From Bradyrhizobium sp. in8p8 (GTDB lineage: Bacteria; Pseudomonadota; Alphaproteobacteria; Rhizobiales; Xanthobacteraceae), in the NCBI RefSeq assembly GCF_000426845.1, contig NZ_AUGD01000014.1, forward strand, positions 1 to 64,000: a stretch of 64,000 nt of DNA, given 5' to 3'. Shown in pieces: positions 26,959 through 35,443 of this stretch. Under the pieces are notes generated by a model that was not told the DNA's origin, searched no databases, and saw only the letters and a list, made by a program, of their open reading frames with translations. The position numbers were made by a program, and so were the translations under genes. Numbering within the stretch: position 1 is the first letter of the stretch; every line of letters begins with the position of its first letter.

Positions 26959-27213
26959 ATGTCGGTGCAAGATCGTTCCGGTCACCAAGGACATGCGCCT
27001 GAGGGTTTGTCGCTCAAATCGCGTGCCGGGCTGGTTCTGATCGGATTTCTGATCATCGCAGGTGCCCTGCTGTTCACTGAGCATAGAGCGCACGTGCTCG
27101 GATTGCTTGTCTGGCTCCCAATCCTCGCCTGCCCGCTGATGCATTTGTTCATGCATCACGGACACAGGCATCATCACGCCGACAATCAACAGAACGATCC
27201 AAGGAGCGTGTGA
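26959..27213 (+). CDS. DUF2933 membrane protein
   Basis: 84 residues with two hydrophobic helices (LVLIGFLIIAGALLFTE, LGLLVWLPILACPLMHLF) and a His-rich end (MHHGHRHHHADNQ), the DUF2933 pattern. Start preceded by GTAGCAGGAG. Its stop overlaps the next gene's start region. DUF2933 genes typically neighbour heavy-metal and methyltransferase genes, and the His tail could bind metal. Confidence 0.85.
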   Translation: MSVQDRSGHQGHAPEGLSLKSRAGLVLIGFLIIAGALLFTEHRAHVLGLLVWLPILACPLMHLFMHHGHRHHHADNQQNDPRSV

Positions 27214-27890
27214 TGCATGATTCTACGCCCGCTTACGGCCTCTGGAGCCTTGTCATCGTCAACTCCGCGGTCTTCATCCTGTTCGCATACAGCTTCTTCA
27301 AGCCGCAGACCTCCCGGGACTGGCGTTCGTTCGGCGCATTCAGTGCGTTTCTGGTGGCGCTATTCGTGGAGATGTACGGCTTCCCGCTCACCATTTACTT
27401 CCTCTCGGGCTGGCTGCAGTCGCGGTTTCCTGACGTGGACTGGTTCTCGCACGACGCCGGTCATCTGCTCGAGATGGTGTTCGGTTGGAAGGCCAATCCG
27501 CACGCCGGACCGTTCCACATCCTGAGCTTCATCTTCATCGCCGCCGGGTTCATTCTGATCTCCGCCGCCTGGAAGGTGTTGTACGACGCGCAGCAGACGC
27601 GCAGTCTCGCCACGGCCGGTCCCTACAGCTATGTGCGCCATCCGCAATATGTCGGCTTCATCCTCGTCATGTTCGGCTTCCTGTTGCAGTGGCCGACAAT
27701 TCTCACGCTCGCAATGTTTCCGGTGCTGACGATCATGTACGTGAAGCTCGCGAGAAACGAGGAGTTGGACGCCGAGTCGGAGTTCGGCGAGGCCTATACG
27801 AAATACGCTGCGGAAGTCCCAGGCTTCATACCGCGCCTGAGCCGAATTCTCGGGCAGGGCTCGACCGGCCGCACCTATCGTCACGGTTGA
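27213..27890 (+). CDS. Isoprenylcysteine-methyltransferase-like membrane protein
   Basis: 225 residues, ATG 27213 behind AAGGAG. Several membrane helices precede the ICMT/PEMT signature GPYSYVRHPQYVGFILVM and the C-terminal EFGEAYTKYAAEVPGFIP, where S-adenosylmethionine binds in this family. The substrate in bacteria is generally unknown. Coupling to the DUF2933 gene is common, which suggests a shared membrane or metal-related role. Confidence 0.85.
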   Translation: MHDSTPAYGLWSLVIVNSAVFILFAYSFFKPQTSRDWRSFGAFSAFLVALFVEMYGFPLTIYFLSGWLQSRFPDVDWFSHDAGHLLEMVFGWKANPHAGPFHILSFIFIAAGFILISAAWKVLYDAQQTRSLATAGPYSYVRHPQYVGFILVMFGFLLQWPTILTLAMFPVLTIMYVKLARNEELDAESEFGEAYTKYAAEVPGFIPRLSRILGQGSTGRTYRHG

Positions 27891-27903
27891 TCCGGCTGCC
27901 ACG

Positions 27904-28391
27904 ATGCGCGACGCACCGTATCGCTGGCGTCTGTCCTCGATGCTGTTGGCGGCCTCCGGTATCCTGTTGATCGGGGTCGGCGTCTACTTCCTCCTCCTTC
28001 GGCCTCCCCTGCTGCCGGAGGACATCCGGTACATGAGCCTTACTTCGATCGAATTGCAGTTGATCGGGCCCAGACTGACATCATGGCCCACCCATGTCTT
28101 CCGCGTGATGGGCGGCTACGTGACGGCTACGGGAATGCTCGCGCTCACCCTGGCGTTGACGTCCTTCCGAGACCATCGCGCTGTAGCTGCGGTCGGCGCC
28201 GGGGTCGCCGGCGGGCTTCGATCGGGTTGATGGCCGCCGTCAACTTCATGATCCATTCCGATTTCAAGTGGGTTCTGCTCGGCATCGCCCTCGTTTGGGG
28301 GGTGAGCATTGTCATGTTCGTCCGAGAAGCCGTCGTTTCTCCGAAGGCGGCCGAGCCGGCCGGTTCGAAGCACCAGCGCCGAGCGCGATAA
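27904..28391 (+). pseudogene. Four-helix membrane protein, frameshifted
   Basis: The first 100 residues (LAASGILLIGVGVYFLLLR, then WPTHVFRVMGGYVTATGML) end early at 28230. The natural continuation is in another frame from about 28212 (ASIGLMAAVNFMIHSDFKW, then VLLGIALVWGVSIVMF), ending at 28391. A single-base indel in 28207-28214 explains this. I do not recognise a named family beyond a small integral membrane protein. It follows the ICMT gene by 13 bases. Confidence 0.6.
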
Positions 28392-28447
28392 CGGCAAGCG
28401 GACGTCTGTCACGCTCATTCAGACATGTTGCGGATAGAGTGAGAGGT

Positions 28448-29284
28448 CTAACTCGCGTTCGAGGACGTAGTGCGGCTGAATTGCGAGGCCGGACAGGAGA
28501 GACCGGGTGCGCCGAGACCGCACGAAAGTAGTTCGGACCAAATATCTTCCGACGTTTCCGCGAACCGGAAGAGATCGCAGTCGGATCGATCGATCGTGCC
28601 GCTGTCGATCAGCGCCTCGAAGTTGACGGCAGACCGCCAGTATTGTTCGTCAAACAGAACGATCGGAATGGCCGGCGCCTTCTTCGTCTGCCGCAGCGTC
28701 AGGATTTCGAACAACTCGTCGAAAGTCCCGAAGCCTCCCGGGAACGCAACGAGCGCATTGGCGCGCATGGCCAAGTGCATTTTCCGCATTGCGAAATAGT
28801 GGAATTGAAAGGTCAGCGCTGGCGTGGAGTAAGGGTTTGGTTGTTGCTCCTCCGGAAGCGTGATGTTGAAGCCGATGGAAGGCGCTCCCGCGTCGCCGGC
28901 TCCTCGGTTTGCAGCTTCCATGATTCCCGGGCCACCGCCGGTCGCGATGACGTTGTCTCGAAGGCCGCCGTTCGAAGTCAGGGCGCCACCGCGTTCGGAG
29001 GCCAAGCGCGCGAACGCGCGTGCTTCCCGATACCATCGGGAGTGCGATTCAGGCCCATCCTCCCGAACTCGTGCCGACCCGAAAACGACGATAGTGGATC
29101 GGACGCCCCACGATCTCAGGCATTCCTCGGCCTTTGCGTACTCCAGCAGGAATCGTACCCCACGCATGGAATCGCCAAGCAGAAAGCCTTGATCGAGGGC
29201 AGCTAAAGTGTAGGCGGGCGAGTCCAGTTGCTCGATGTTCGAGGGACGAAAGGTCTCCTTGGACGTCTGTGGGGTGTCGTCCAT
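28448..29284 (-). CDS. LOG-family Rossmann-fold protein
   Basis: 278 residues from MDDTPQTSKETF (ATG 29284, with 29332 as an alternative). Both motifs of the LOG/TIGR00730 family are visible: GGGPGIMEAANRGA and PGGFGTFDELFEILTLRQ. These proteins hydrolyse nucleoside monophosphates (cytokinin-activating phosphoribohydrolase) or are inactive relatives. The length and N-terminal extension match the bacterial type II LOG group. It is divergent from the broken beta-CASP gene. Confidence 0.85.
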   Translation of the reverse strand: MDDTPQTSKETFRPSNIEQLDSPAYTLAALDQGFLLGDSMRGVRFLLEYAKAEECLRSWGVRSTIVVFGSARVREDGPESHSRWYREARAFARLASERGGALTSNGGLRDNVIATGGGPGIMEAANRGAGDAGAPSIGFNITLPEEQQPNPYSTPALTFQFHYFAMRKMHLAMRANALVAFPGGFGTFDELFEILTLRQTKKAPAIPIVLFDEQYWRSAVNFEALIDSGTIDRSDCDLFRFAETSEDIWSELLSCGLGAPGLSCPASQFSRTTSSNAS

Positions 29285-29474
29285 TACAACTTCCGCATCA
29301 AAATATATCGCCTTTACTATTCCTTCTGCCAACTACACTGTCTCACTAGATCAATAAAGCGCAACCGAAATCTAGCTTCTGCTTGACCGGTTGCCGAAGC
29401 CTCCGATCTTCCGATCTCCGTTCGGCCACTCGCCAGCGGAGCGAACGGTCTGGTCCGCAATTCAGAGGGACTGA

Positions 29475-31027
29475 ATGAGTTTGAAGTTGTCTTTCTTGGG
29501 GGGGCGGGGACGGTTACGGGCTCCAAATATCTTCTCGAATCCCCGTCCCATCGGATTCTCATCGATTGCGGTCTCTTTCAAGGCGGTCGGTCTCTTCGCT
29601 AGATGAATTGGGAGAGATTCCCGGTCCAGCCGGCCGGCATCTCCGCTGTCGTCCTAACCCACGCCCATCTCGATCATTCCGGCGGGCTTCCCCTTCTGGT
29701 GAAGCAGGGATTCGCCGGAGCGATCATCTGTTCCGAAGCGACAGCCGCCCTATGCGAGGTGCTGCTGCGCGACTCTGGGCATCTGCAGGAGCAGGATGCG
29801 CGATTTGCCAACAAGCGCGGCTTCTCCAAACATAAGCCTGCTCTTCCGCTCTACACGGTAAAGGATGCCGAAGCGGCCCTGCGTCTGCTGAAGCCAACAT
29901 CTTTTCACGATGACCACAGCCTGCCGGGCGGCGCAAATCTGGTGCTCCGACGCGCCGGCCACATCCTGGGGGCTTCCTGGATTGAGATCGGGTGGGAGCG
30001 AACCTCGATCGCATTTTCCGGCGACCTTGGTCGGCACGACGATCCGATCATGCTGCAGCCCGAGCCGTTGGCAAAAACCGATTACCTCGTCGTCGAATCG
30101 AACTATGGCGACCGCTCGCACCCGAAGATCGATCCTCAACGTACGATCGAGGAGATCGTCGGCACGACGGCGAAACGCGGCGGCACGGTGGTCATTCCGG
30201 CGTTTGCGGTTGGCCGTGTTCAGGCGCTGCTTTACTACTTCGCACGCATCAAATTGGCCGGTGGCCTGCGCAACGTGCCGATCTTCCTCGACAGTCCGAT
30301 GGCCGTCGATGCGAGCGAAATCTTCTGCAAATTCAGGTCCGATCAAAAGTTGTCGCACGAGGAATGCAAGAGAACGTGCGCTGTCGCGACTTATATCCGT
30401 TCCGTCGAGGATTCGAAGCGCCTGAGCGACAGCCCAGTTCCGAAGGTCATTATTTCCGCGAGCGGAATGGCGACCGGCGGCCGGGTGCTCCATCATCTGA
30501 AACGCTTCGCGTCGGATCAGAAGAGTACGGTCTTGTTTGCAGGCTATCAGGCCGAGGGGACGCGAGGGGCGGCGATGATATCAGGTGCAAGGACGATCCG
30601 GATCCACGGCGAGGATGTCCCGGTCGCCGCCGAGGTTCGCAACATCGATGCCCTTTCTGCACACGCGGATGCCGACGAAACAATCGAATGGCTCAAGAGC
30701 GCCGGGGCAGCGCCGAGGAGGACGTTCGTTACTCATGGCGAGCCGCGAGCCGCCCGGGCGCTGCAGACTCGCATCGCGAAGGAACTGGGATGGACCTGCA
30801 TCCTGCCTGAACGAACTCAGGAGACTCGGTTGAACGAAGCAGTGATCCCACAAGCCAGTTCGTGGATCACCGCGCTCCGATCATTGATCCTTCTTAGGCC
30901 CGATATGATGCGGCAAATCGGACTTGGGTCCGCCGCCATAGTGATGGCTGCCGCCGGAGGACTTCTTCTTCGGGGCCGTACTCTCTTTCTTTCCCATGTG
31001 GTGCGGCTCGGCCCTTGGTCCACCTGA
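29475..31027 (+). pseudogene. Metallo-beta-lactamase/beta-CASP RNA hydrolase, broken twice
   Basis: The natural start MSLKLSFLGG is at 29475. The run of seven Gs at 29498-29504 is one base short, and the rest (AGTVTGSKYLLESPS, ILIDCGLFQGG) is in another frame. That frame then meets a TAG at 29600-29602 and resumes at NWERFPVQPAG. Downstream everything is normal: THAHLDHSGG, GHILGASW, FSGDLGRHDD, ESNYGDRSH, SGMATGGRVLHHL, LSAHADADETIEW and FVTHGEP, the catalytic set of beta-CASP nucleases. The last 45 residues after about 30880 run antisense to a small gene, so the stop may also be displaced. A product starting at 29603 would lack the first metal-fold strands. Confidence 0.8.
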
Positions 31028-31132
31028 ATAGTGATGTCCGCCATCGCTCGGGGAAGGGGCGGTCTGCGCGATTGCCGGCAGCGTAACGAAGGAGGCAATG
31101 GTTGCGGCCAAAAACAACTTGCGGGCGTTCAT
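30881..31132 (-). CDS. Small secreted His-rich repeat protein
   Basis: 83 residues with signal peptide (NARKLFLAATIASFVTLP, cut after AIA). The mature part has two copies of a His-rich unit: HHYSGGPRAEPHHMGKK and HHYGGGPKSDLPHHIGPK, separated by Lys/Ser-rich linker. It is a plausible periplasmic metal binder. No named family is recognised. It is convergent with, and overlaps by about 147 bases, the run-on end of the beta-CASP gene. The stretch 31133-31478 holds nothing recognisable. Confidence 0.65.
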   Translation of the reverse strand: MNARKLFLAATIASFVTLPAIAQTAPSPSDGGHHYSGGPRAEPHHMGKKESTAPKKKSSGGSHHYGGGPKSDLPHHIGPKKDQ

Positions 31133-31478
31133 TTTCTTTCTCCTGTTTCGACGAAGTTCTTTCAAGGGCAATCAAACCAGATGTCTGATTCAGAAACAAT
31201 CAAGCTGAACCTCGAGCGGAACAGTTGAGCCAGATCAAGAGTCGCTCCCATCGAAGCAGTCTGCAATGCACAAATTGGGGGCAGCGATTCGCGACGCGCG
31301 AGCCTCGGATTTCTTACAGGCTCATTAGATTTATTTTTGAGTCAGTTCGGGTCACCAACAACTAACAGAGTAGGATCCTTCGGCCACCGCGGTTACGGCT
31401 TGGGCTGTCGCCTAATCGGTTCGGTCAACGCGCACCGCGAAATCGTCGCGCGCCTGAAATGAGGACGCGACATTCGCT

Positions 31479-32022
31479 ATGCCGTTCTGCGATGCCTACT
31501 GGAGTAGGCTCCTCAACCGCAGCTACGACTACGAAGAAGAGATCAACGCTCTCCCGCACTGCGGGCGCGATGAGAGGTATGAGTTCGTCGATTGCTGCGC
31601 AAACTTCGGATACTGGTCGGTCCTCGCCTCGAGCAAGCCCTTCGGCGCGCAACACGCGCTTGCGATCGAGGTGGGTGGCTTGAACGTGAACGTCTGAATC
31701 GGAATGCTGAGCTTAATGGGAATCGCTTCCGTTGCCGTCACGCCGCGATCGCAGGTGCAGCCGGCGAGGCGCGGGGACAAGTCACGAGAAGCTCGAAACC
31801 GTGCCTGGCTCCGATAGGAAGCATTCCGTGTCGCGCTATCTCATGGAAGAGAACTCGCTTTCGCTGATGGTGTTCGATCCTGCCGTCCGGAGGTTCGTCA
31901 GGCTCGACGATCTTCGCCTGCTCGACCGCATGAAGCGACACCGATGGGTCGGATACAACGTCTTCGCCAGGTCCGGTCGTTCCTGGAAGGAGCGCCTACT
32001 TTCGGCTTGCAGCCACCAATGA
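31479..32022 (+). pseudogene. FkbM-type methyltransferase remnant
   Basis: The fragment YEFVDCCANFGYWSVLA resembles the SAM-binding motif of FkbM methyltransferases, followed in another frame by NAELNGNRFRCRHAAIAGA. A third frame gives a C-terminal piece (LSLMVFDPAVRRFVRLDDL, HRWVGYNVFARSGR). At least two frame changes and probably an internal deletion are present, since the full protein should be much longer. No intact methyltransferase can be made. Confidence 0.5.
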
Positions 32023-32403
32023 ACGTTGACGTCGTGGAATGGGCGAGAAGGCAGAGCTAACAGGAGCCGGTCGAGGCCTTCGGTTTTGGCACATGCGGGA
32101 GAGGCGCGCTCGGCTCCAACCGACTCCGCCACAATCCGATGGTCAACGGCCTGGGCGATCGGCCCTTCTTTCAATGCCGGCTGCAGTTGCTATCGAGGTC
32201 CCCCGCTGTTGAAAGCTGGAAAACTAACAGCCACCAATTAGTGACGACGGGCGCCTCGATCTATTACACCGAACTGACGCAAAAAGATTGCTTGGCCGCA
32301 CGGCTTCCATTTGACATTGGTCAATGTGAGCTCGGCGAGCGGCCATAGCGTCCCGACACCAGTGCCGAAACTGGCCGCCAAAAATCACGAATTGGAGATC
32401 ACG
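32023..32403. other. Intergenic, nothing recognised
   Basis: Several short frames exist here, none with a ribosome site plus recognisable composition. Confidence 0.4.
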
Positions 32404-32745
32404 ATGAAGTTCATCAGTCAAGGAAGGCTTGCGGCAGCTATCGCGCTCGCAGCGATCTTGGGCGTGTCCGGGGCTGCGTCTGCCCAGCAGCAGACGCCGG
32501 ACAATCAGAATCAGCAGAATGCCCCGCAACAGAATCCGTCCACTCAGCCGAGGTCCGGCATGGGCCACGAGATGATGCGGGATGGGATGGGCAAGATGGG
32601 GGACCAAATGCACCGAAAAGGAATGGAAGGCGACCATGGTCGGATGGGGTCGGGAATGAAGCAGGACGGCTCAGCTCCGTCGAGAGATTCTACCGGGACC
32701 ACCGGCGCGAATCCTTCCGCTGCGCCGTCGACTGGCTCCAAGTAG
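32404..32745 (+). CDS. Small secreted Met/His-rich protein
   Basis: 113 residues; signal peptide (LAAAIALAAILGVSGAASA), then a Gln/Asn/Pro-rich stretch and a Met/His-rich segment (GMGHEMMRDGMGKMGDQM, MHRKGMEGDHGRMGSGM), ending in Ser/Thr/Pro. The composition suggests Cu(I) binding in the periplasm. No named family is recognised. A hairpin follows at 32763-32799. Confidence 0.65.
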   Translation: MKFISQGRLAAAIALAAILGVSGAASAQQQTPDNQNQQNAPQQNPSTQPRSGMGHEMMRDGMGKMGDQMHRKGMEGDHGRMGSGMKQDGSAPSRDSTGTTGANPSAAPSTGSK

Positions 32746-32762
32746 TCTACCAAGGGAACGGT

Positions 32763-32799
32763 TGCCCGACAGATCAGAATAGCCCCGGACTGTCGGGCA
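32763..32799 (+). terminator. Hairpin after the Met-rich protein gene
   Basis: TGCCCGACAG and CTGTCGGGCA pair perfectly around a 17-base loop, 18 bases past the stop codon. Confidence 0.45.
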
Positions 32800-33048
32800 C
32801 ACTCTGTTGTCGCCACAGGGAGACTTCCCTCAAGCGGCAACAGAGTTCGAAGATGGATCGAACTGCTATCATCGCCTCGACGATCATAAGACGATGATGC
32901 GCCTTGAAGGCCGGTGCAGGTCGACCATTGGGCGAGTTTCGAACCAGAAAATGGCGAACCTACACCGATCGATCTCGGCGGGTCGACTGAGGCTTTCAAG
33001 ACAGAACGACAGTGAGAACGGCTGCGAATGGCGGGCAACGGAGAGCCA

Positions 33049-33702
33049 ATGATCGGTCACGCCACGACGCACAAATTCTTCGAGATAGTCCTCGGTCAGG
33101 CCGAGCGCAGCTCGTTTCCGCCGTTGGTTGGAGCGATCGCCTTCCTTTCCACGCTGACGATGAGCGTTCCCGTGGAGTGGTTGGTAGTCGTGGCGTCCCT
33201 GGCCTGCCGACGCCGATGGACGATGATCGCCTTGATGGCGGCCGTCGGAAGCGCGACCGCGTCCCTCGGCCTGTACCTCACCTTTCACCATTTCGGCTGG
33301 AGCATATTGCTTGCGCGTTACCCCGAGCTTGCGGACTCGCAAGCTTGGTCGCAGGCGACGGATTGGCTGTCGAAATACGGTATCCTCGCCATATTCGCAA
33401 TGATGGCCTTGCCGCTGCCCGTTCCCAAAGTGCCGATGCTCGCGGTAGCTGGAATCTATCGACTGCAGACCGCTGACGTCTTCGTCGCCATTCTTGCCGG
33501 GAAGATCATCAAGTACTTGGCATATGCATATCTAGCCGTTCGCTTTCCCGAGGCCCTGCGCTTCCTCACCCAACGCGGTTCGCGCGCCCACCGCGTTCCT
33601 TATCGAGTGCGAAGCCTGATGGTTGCCCGTATGACAACGAGCCGTAAGATACGAACTTTCGTCACCCCTGCCGGTGGCGCGGAAACCCATCATCAGGAAT
33701 GA
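33049..33702 (+). CDS. VTT/DedA-like membrane protein
   Basis: 217 residues from the ATG at 33049 (GGAG six bases before), with ATG 33028 as an alternative. Membrane helices include SVPVEWLVVVASLACRRRW and the family-like MALPLPVPKVPMLAVAG, then KIIKYLAYAYLAVRF. This is the VTT/SNARE-associated (YqaA/DedA) type, implicated in lipid flipping or membrane homeostasis. The basic C-terminal tail should be cytoplasmic. Confidence 0.7.
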   Translation: MIGHATTHKFFEIVLGQAERSSFPPLVGAIAFLSTLTMSVPVEWLVVVASLACRRRWTMIALMAAVGSATASLGLYLTFHHFGWSILLARYPELADSQAWSQATDWLSKYGILAIFAMMALPLPVPKVPMLAVAGIYRLQTADVFVAILAGKIIKYLAYAYLAVRFPEALRFLTQRGSRAHRVPYRVRSLMVARMTTSRKIRTFVTPAGGAETHHQE

Positions 33703-33714
33703 AGGGGAGCAGGC

Positions 33715-34971
33715 TTGCCTCACGAAACGACTGGCCGCGGGACCGGCCGGACGCTGAAGATAGCGATCTTCGTACGAGAGCGGCTTTGGGACACGATCAC
33801 CGTGAGATCTGTGCTGCCGAAGTCTCAGCGCGATCTCCGCCTCGATCTATTTCGCGGACTGGCGAACTGGCTGATCTTCCTGGGTCACATCCCGGACTCG
33901 GCGCTCGCCTGGTTCACCACCCGGAACTACGGCTTCAGCGATGGAGCCGACCTGTTCGTGTTGATCTCCGGATACACCGCGACCCTCGTATTCGGTAAGA
34001 TTATGATGGATCGCGGCTTTGTAGTCGGAGCGACGAGGCTGTTACGCCGAGTGTGGCAACTCTATGCCGCCCATTTGCTGCTTTTCTTGTTTTACCTCAC
34101 TTCGGTGCATTACCTTTCGCACAGGTTCGATGATCCGCATCTTATGGATCAATTCAACGTCGCGCACCTTATGAATTTTCCCGTCGAGACGCTTTCGCAG
34201 GGATTGGCGCTGAAATTCAAGCCGCTCAATCTCGACGTCCTGCCACTCTACATCGTGTTGATGGCGGCATTCCCGATCGTACTTTGGTTCATGCTGCGAT
34301 GGCGCAACGCCGTCGTGGTCGGATCGATCGGGCTATACCTGGCCGCTCGCCACTACGGCTGGAACTTCCAATCCTATCCTGCGGGAGTGTGGTACTTCAA
34401 TCCCTATGCCTGGCAGTTGCTCTTCGTTCTTGGAGCCTGGCTCGCGCTCGGGGGCGCCGAGGCCAGTCGAAGGCTGCTCCGTTTTCGGATTCTCTATGCG
34501 CTTAGTGCCGGCGTCTTGCTGTTTGCTCTCGTGATCACCCTGGCGGAGCGGATTCCGGAGCTACGACAGCTCATTCCCGATTCGATCGATGAAATGTTCA
34601 TCCCCAACGACAAGACCAATCTCGCGCCTTACCGAGTGATCCATTTGGCCAGCCTGGTATTCATCGTCGTCGCTCTCATTCCCATCGACTGGCCCGGATT
34701 GCAGTGGCCCATCTTCAAGCCGCTGATCAGGTGCGGCCAGCAATCGTTGCCGGTCTTTTGCGTGGGTCTCTTTCTTTCTTTCGTGGTCCATTTTGTGCTG
34801 GAATTCGGTTCGAAGGGGATTTTGGTCCAGCTCCTGGTCGGCGCCGCCGGCCTGTGCATCCTGACGATCATCGCTTACTATCGCACTTGGTCGAAGCAGC
34901 TCGACAAGAGTTTGTCTTCCGGGGGAAATAGATCGACGCCGGCAGGCGCAGGTGGCGAGCCGCAAATCTAG
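33715..34971 (+). CDS. OpgC-family membrane acyltransferase
   Basis: About 418 residues, starting TTG 33715, although a GTG near 33800 is possible. The core begins QRDLRLDLFRGLANWLIFLGHI, the OpgC signature, followed by FSDGADLFVLISGYTA and about ten membrane helices. OpgC transfers succinyl groups onto osmoregulated periplasmic glucans. It starts shortly after the VTT gene on the same strand. Assignment to the family is firm, the substrate is not. Confidence 0.85.
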   Translation: MPHETTGRGTGRTLKIAIFVRERLWDTITVRSVLPKSQRDLRLDLFRGLANWLIFLGHIPDSALAWFTTRNYGFSDGADLFVLISGYTATLVFGKIMMDRGFVVGATRLLRRVWQLYAAHLLLFLFYLTSVHYLSHRFDDPHLMDQFNVAHLMNFPVETLSQGLALKFKPLNLDVLPLYIVLMAAFPIVLWFMLRWRNAVVVGSIGLYLAARHYGWNFQSYPAGVWYFNPYAWQLLFVLGAWLALGGAEASRRLLRFRILYALSAGVLLFALVITLAERIPELRQLIPDSIDEMFIPNDKTNLAPYRVIHLASLVFIVVALIPIDWPGLQWPIFKPLIRCGQQSLPVFCVGLFLSFVVHFVLEFGSKGILVQLLVGAAGLCILTIIAYYRTWSKQLDKSLSSGGNRSTPAGAGGEPQI

Positions 34972-35021
34972 CCGACGGACCAAGATCGTCCGTCGGGTGG
35001 GGGAGCGTATGGTGGACGCGG

Positions 35022-35435
35022 ATGATAACCTCGGAGCGGATCTTCAACGAGCAAACGCAAGGCGCGATTCTGCACGGACTTCACTGGACCGCGTCGGCCA
35101 TCGAACTGCTCGGTGTGGTGGTGATCGTCTGCGGCGTGGTAGCCGCAACCGTCTGGTCGCTTCGCGAATTGCGGCACGGGGGATTTGCCGATGCATTTCG
35201 CTCTTATCGGGCGAACCTCGGTCGAGGCATTTTGCTCGGGTTGGAGTTCCTGATTGCCGCCGATATCATCGGTATGGTCGCGATAGTGCCGTCATTCGAT
35301 CGACTGGGAATCCTTGCCCTTATTATCGTGATCCGCACCTTCTTGAGCTTCTCGCTTCAGATTGAAATCGAGGGCCGGTTGCCTTGGCAGCGGCGCACGT
35401 CGCTTGCCGACGAGGCTGATCGCGCCGAACTCTAA
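35022..35435 (+). CDS. DUF1622 membrane protein
   Basis: 137 residues with three helices (IELLGVVVIVCGVVAATVW, GILLGLEFLIAADIIGMVAIV, LGILALIIVIRTFLSFSLQIEIEG cut here to the family pattern RTFLSFSLQIEIEG). This is DUF1622, function unknown. It ends nine bases from the convergent DUF3141 gene. Confidence 0.85.
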   Translation: MITSERIFNEQTQGAILHGLHWTASAIELLGVVVIVCGVVAATVWSLRELRHGGFADAFRSYRANLGRGILLGLEFLIAADIIGMVAIVPSFDRLGILALIIVIRTFLSFSLQIEIEGRLPWQRRTSLADEADRAEL

Positions 35436-35443
35436 ACGGGCGA

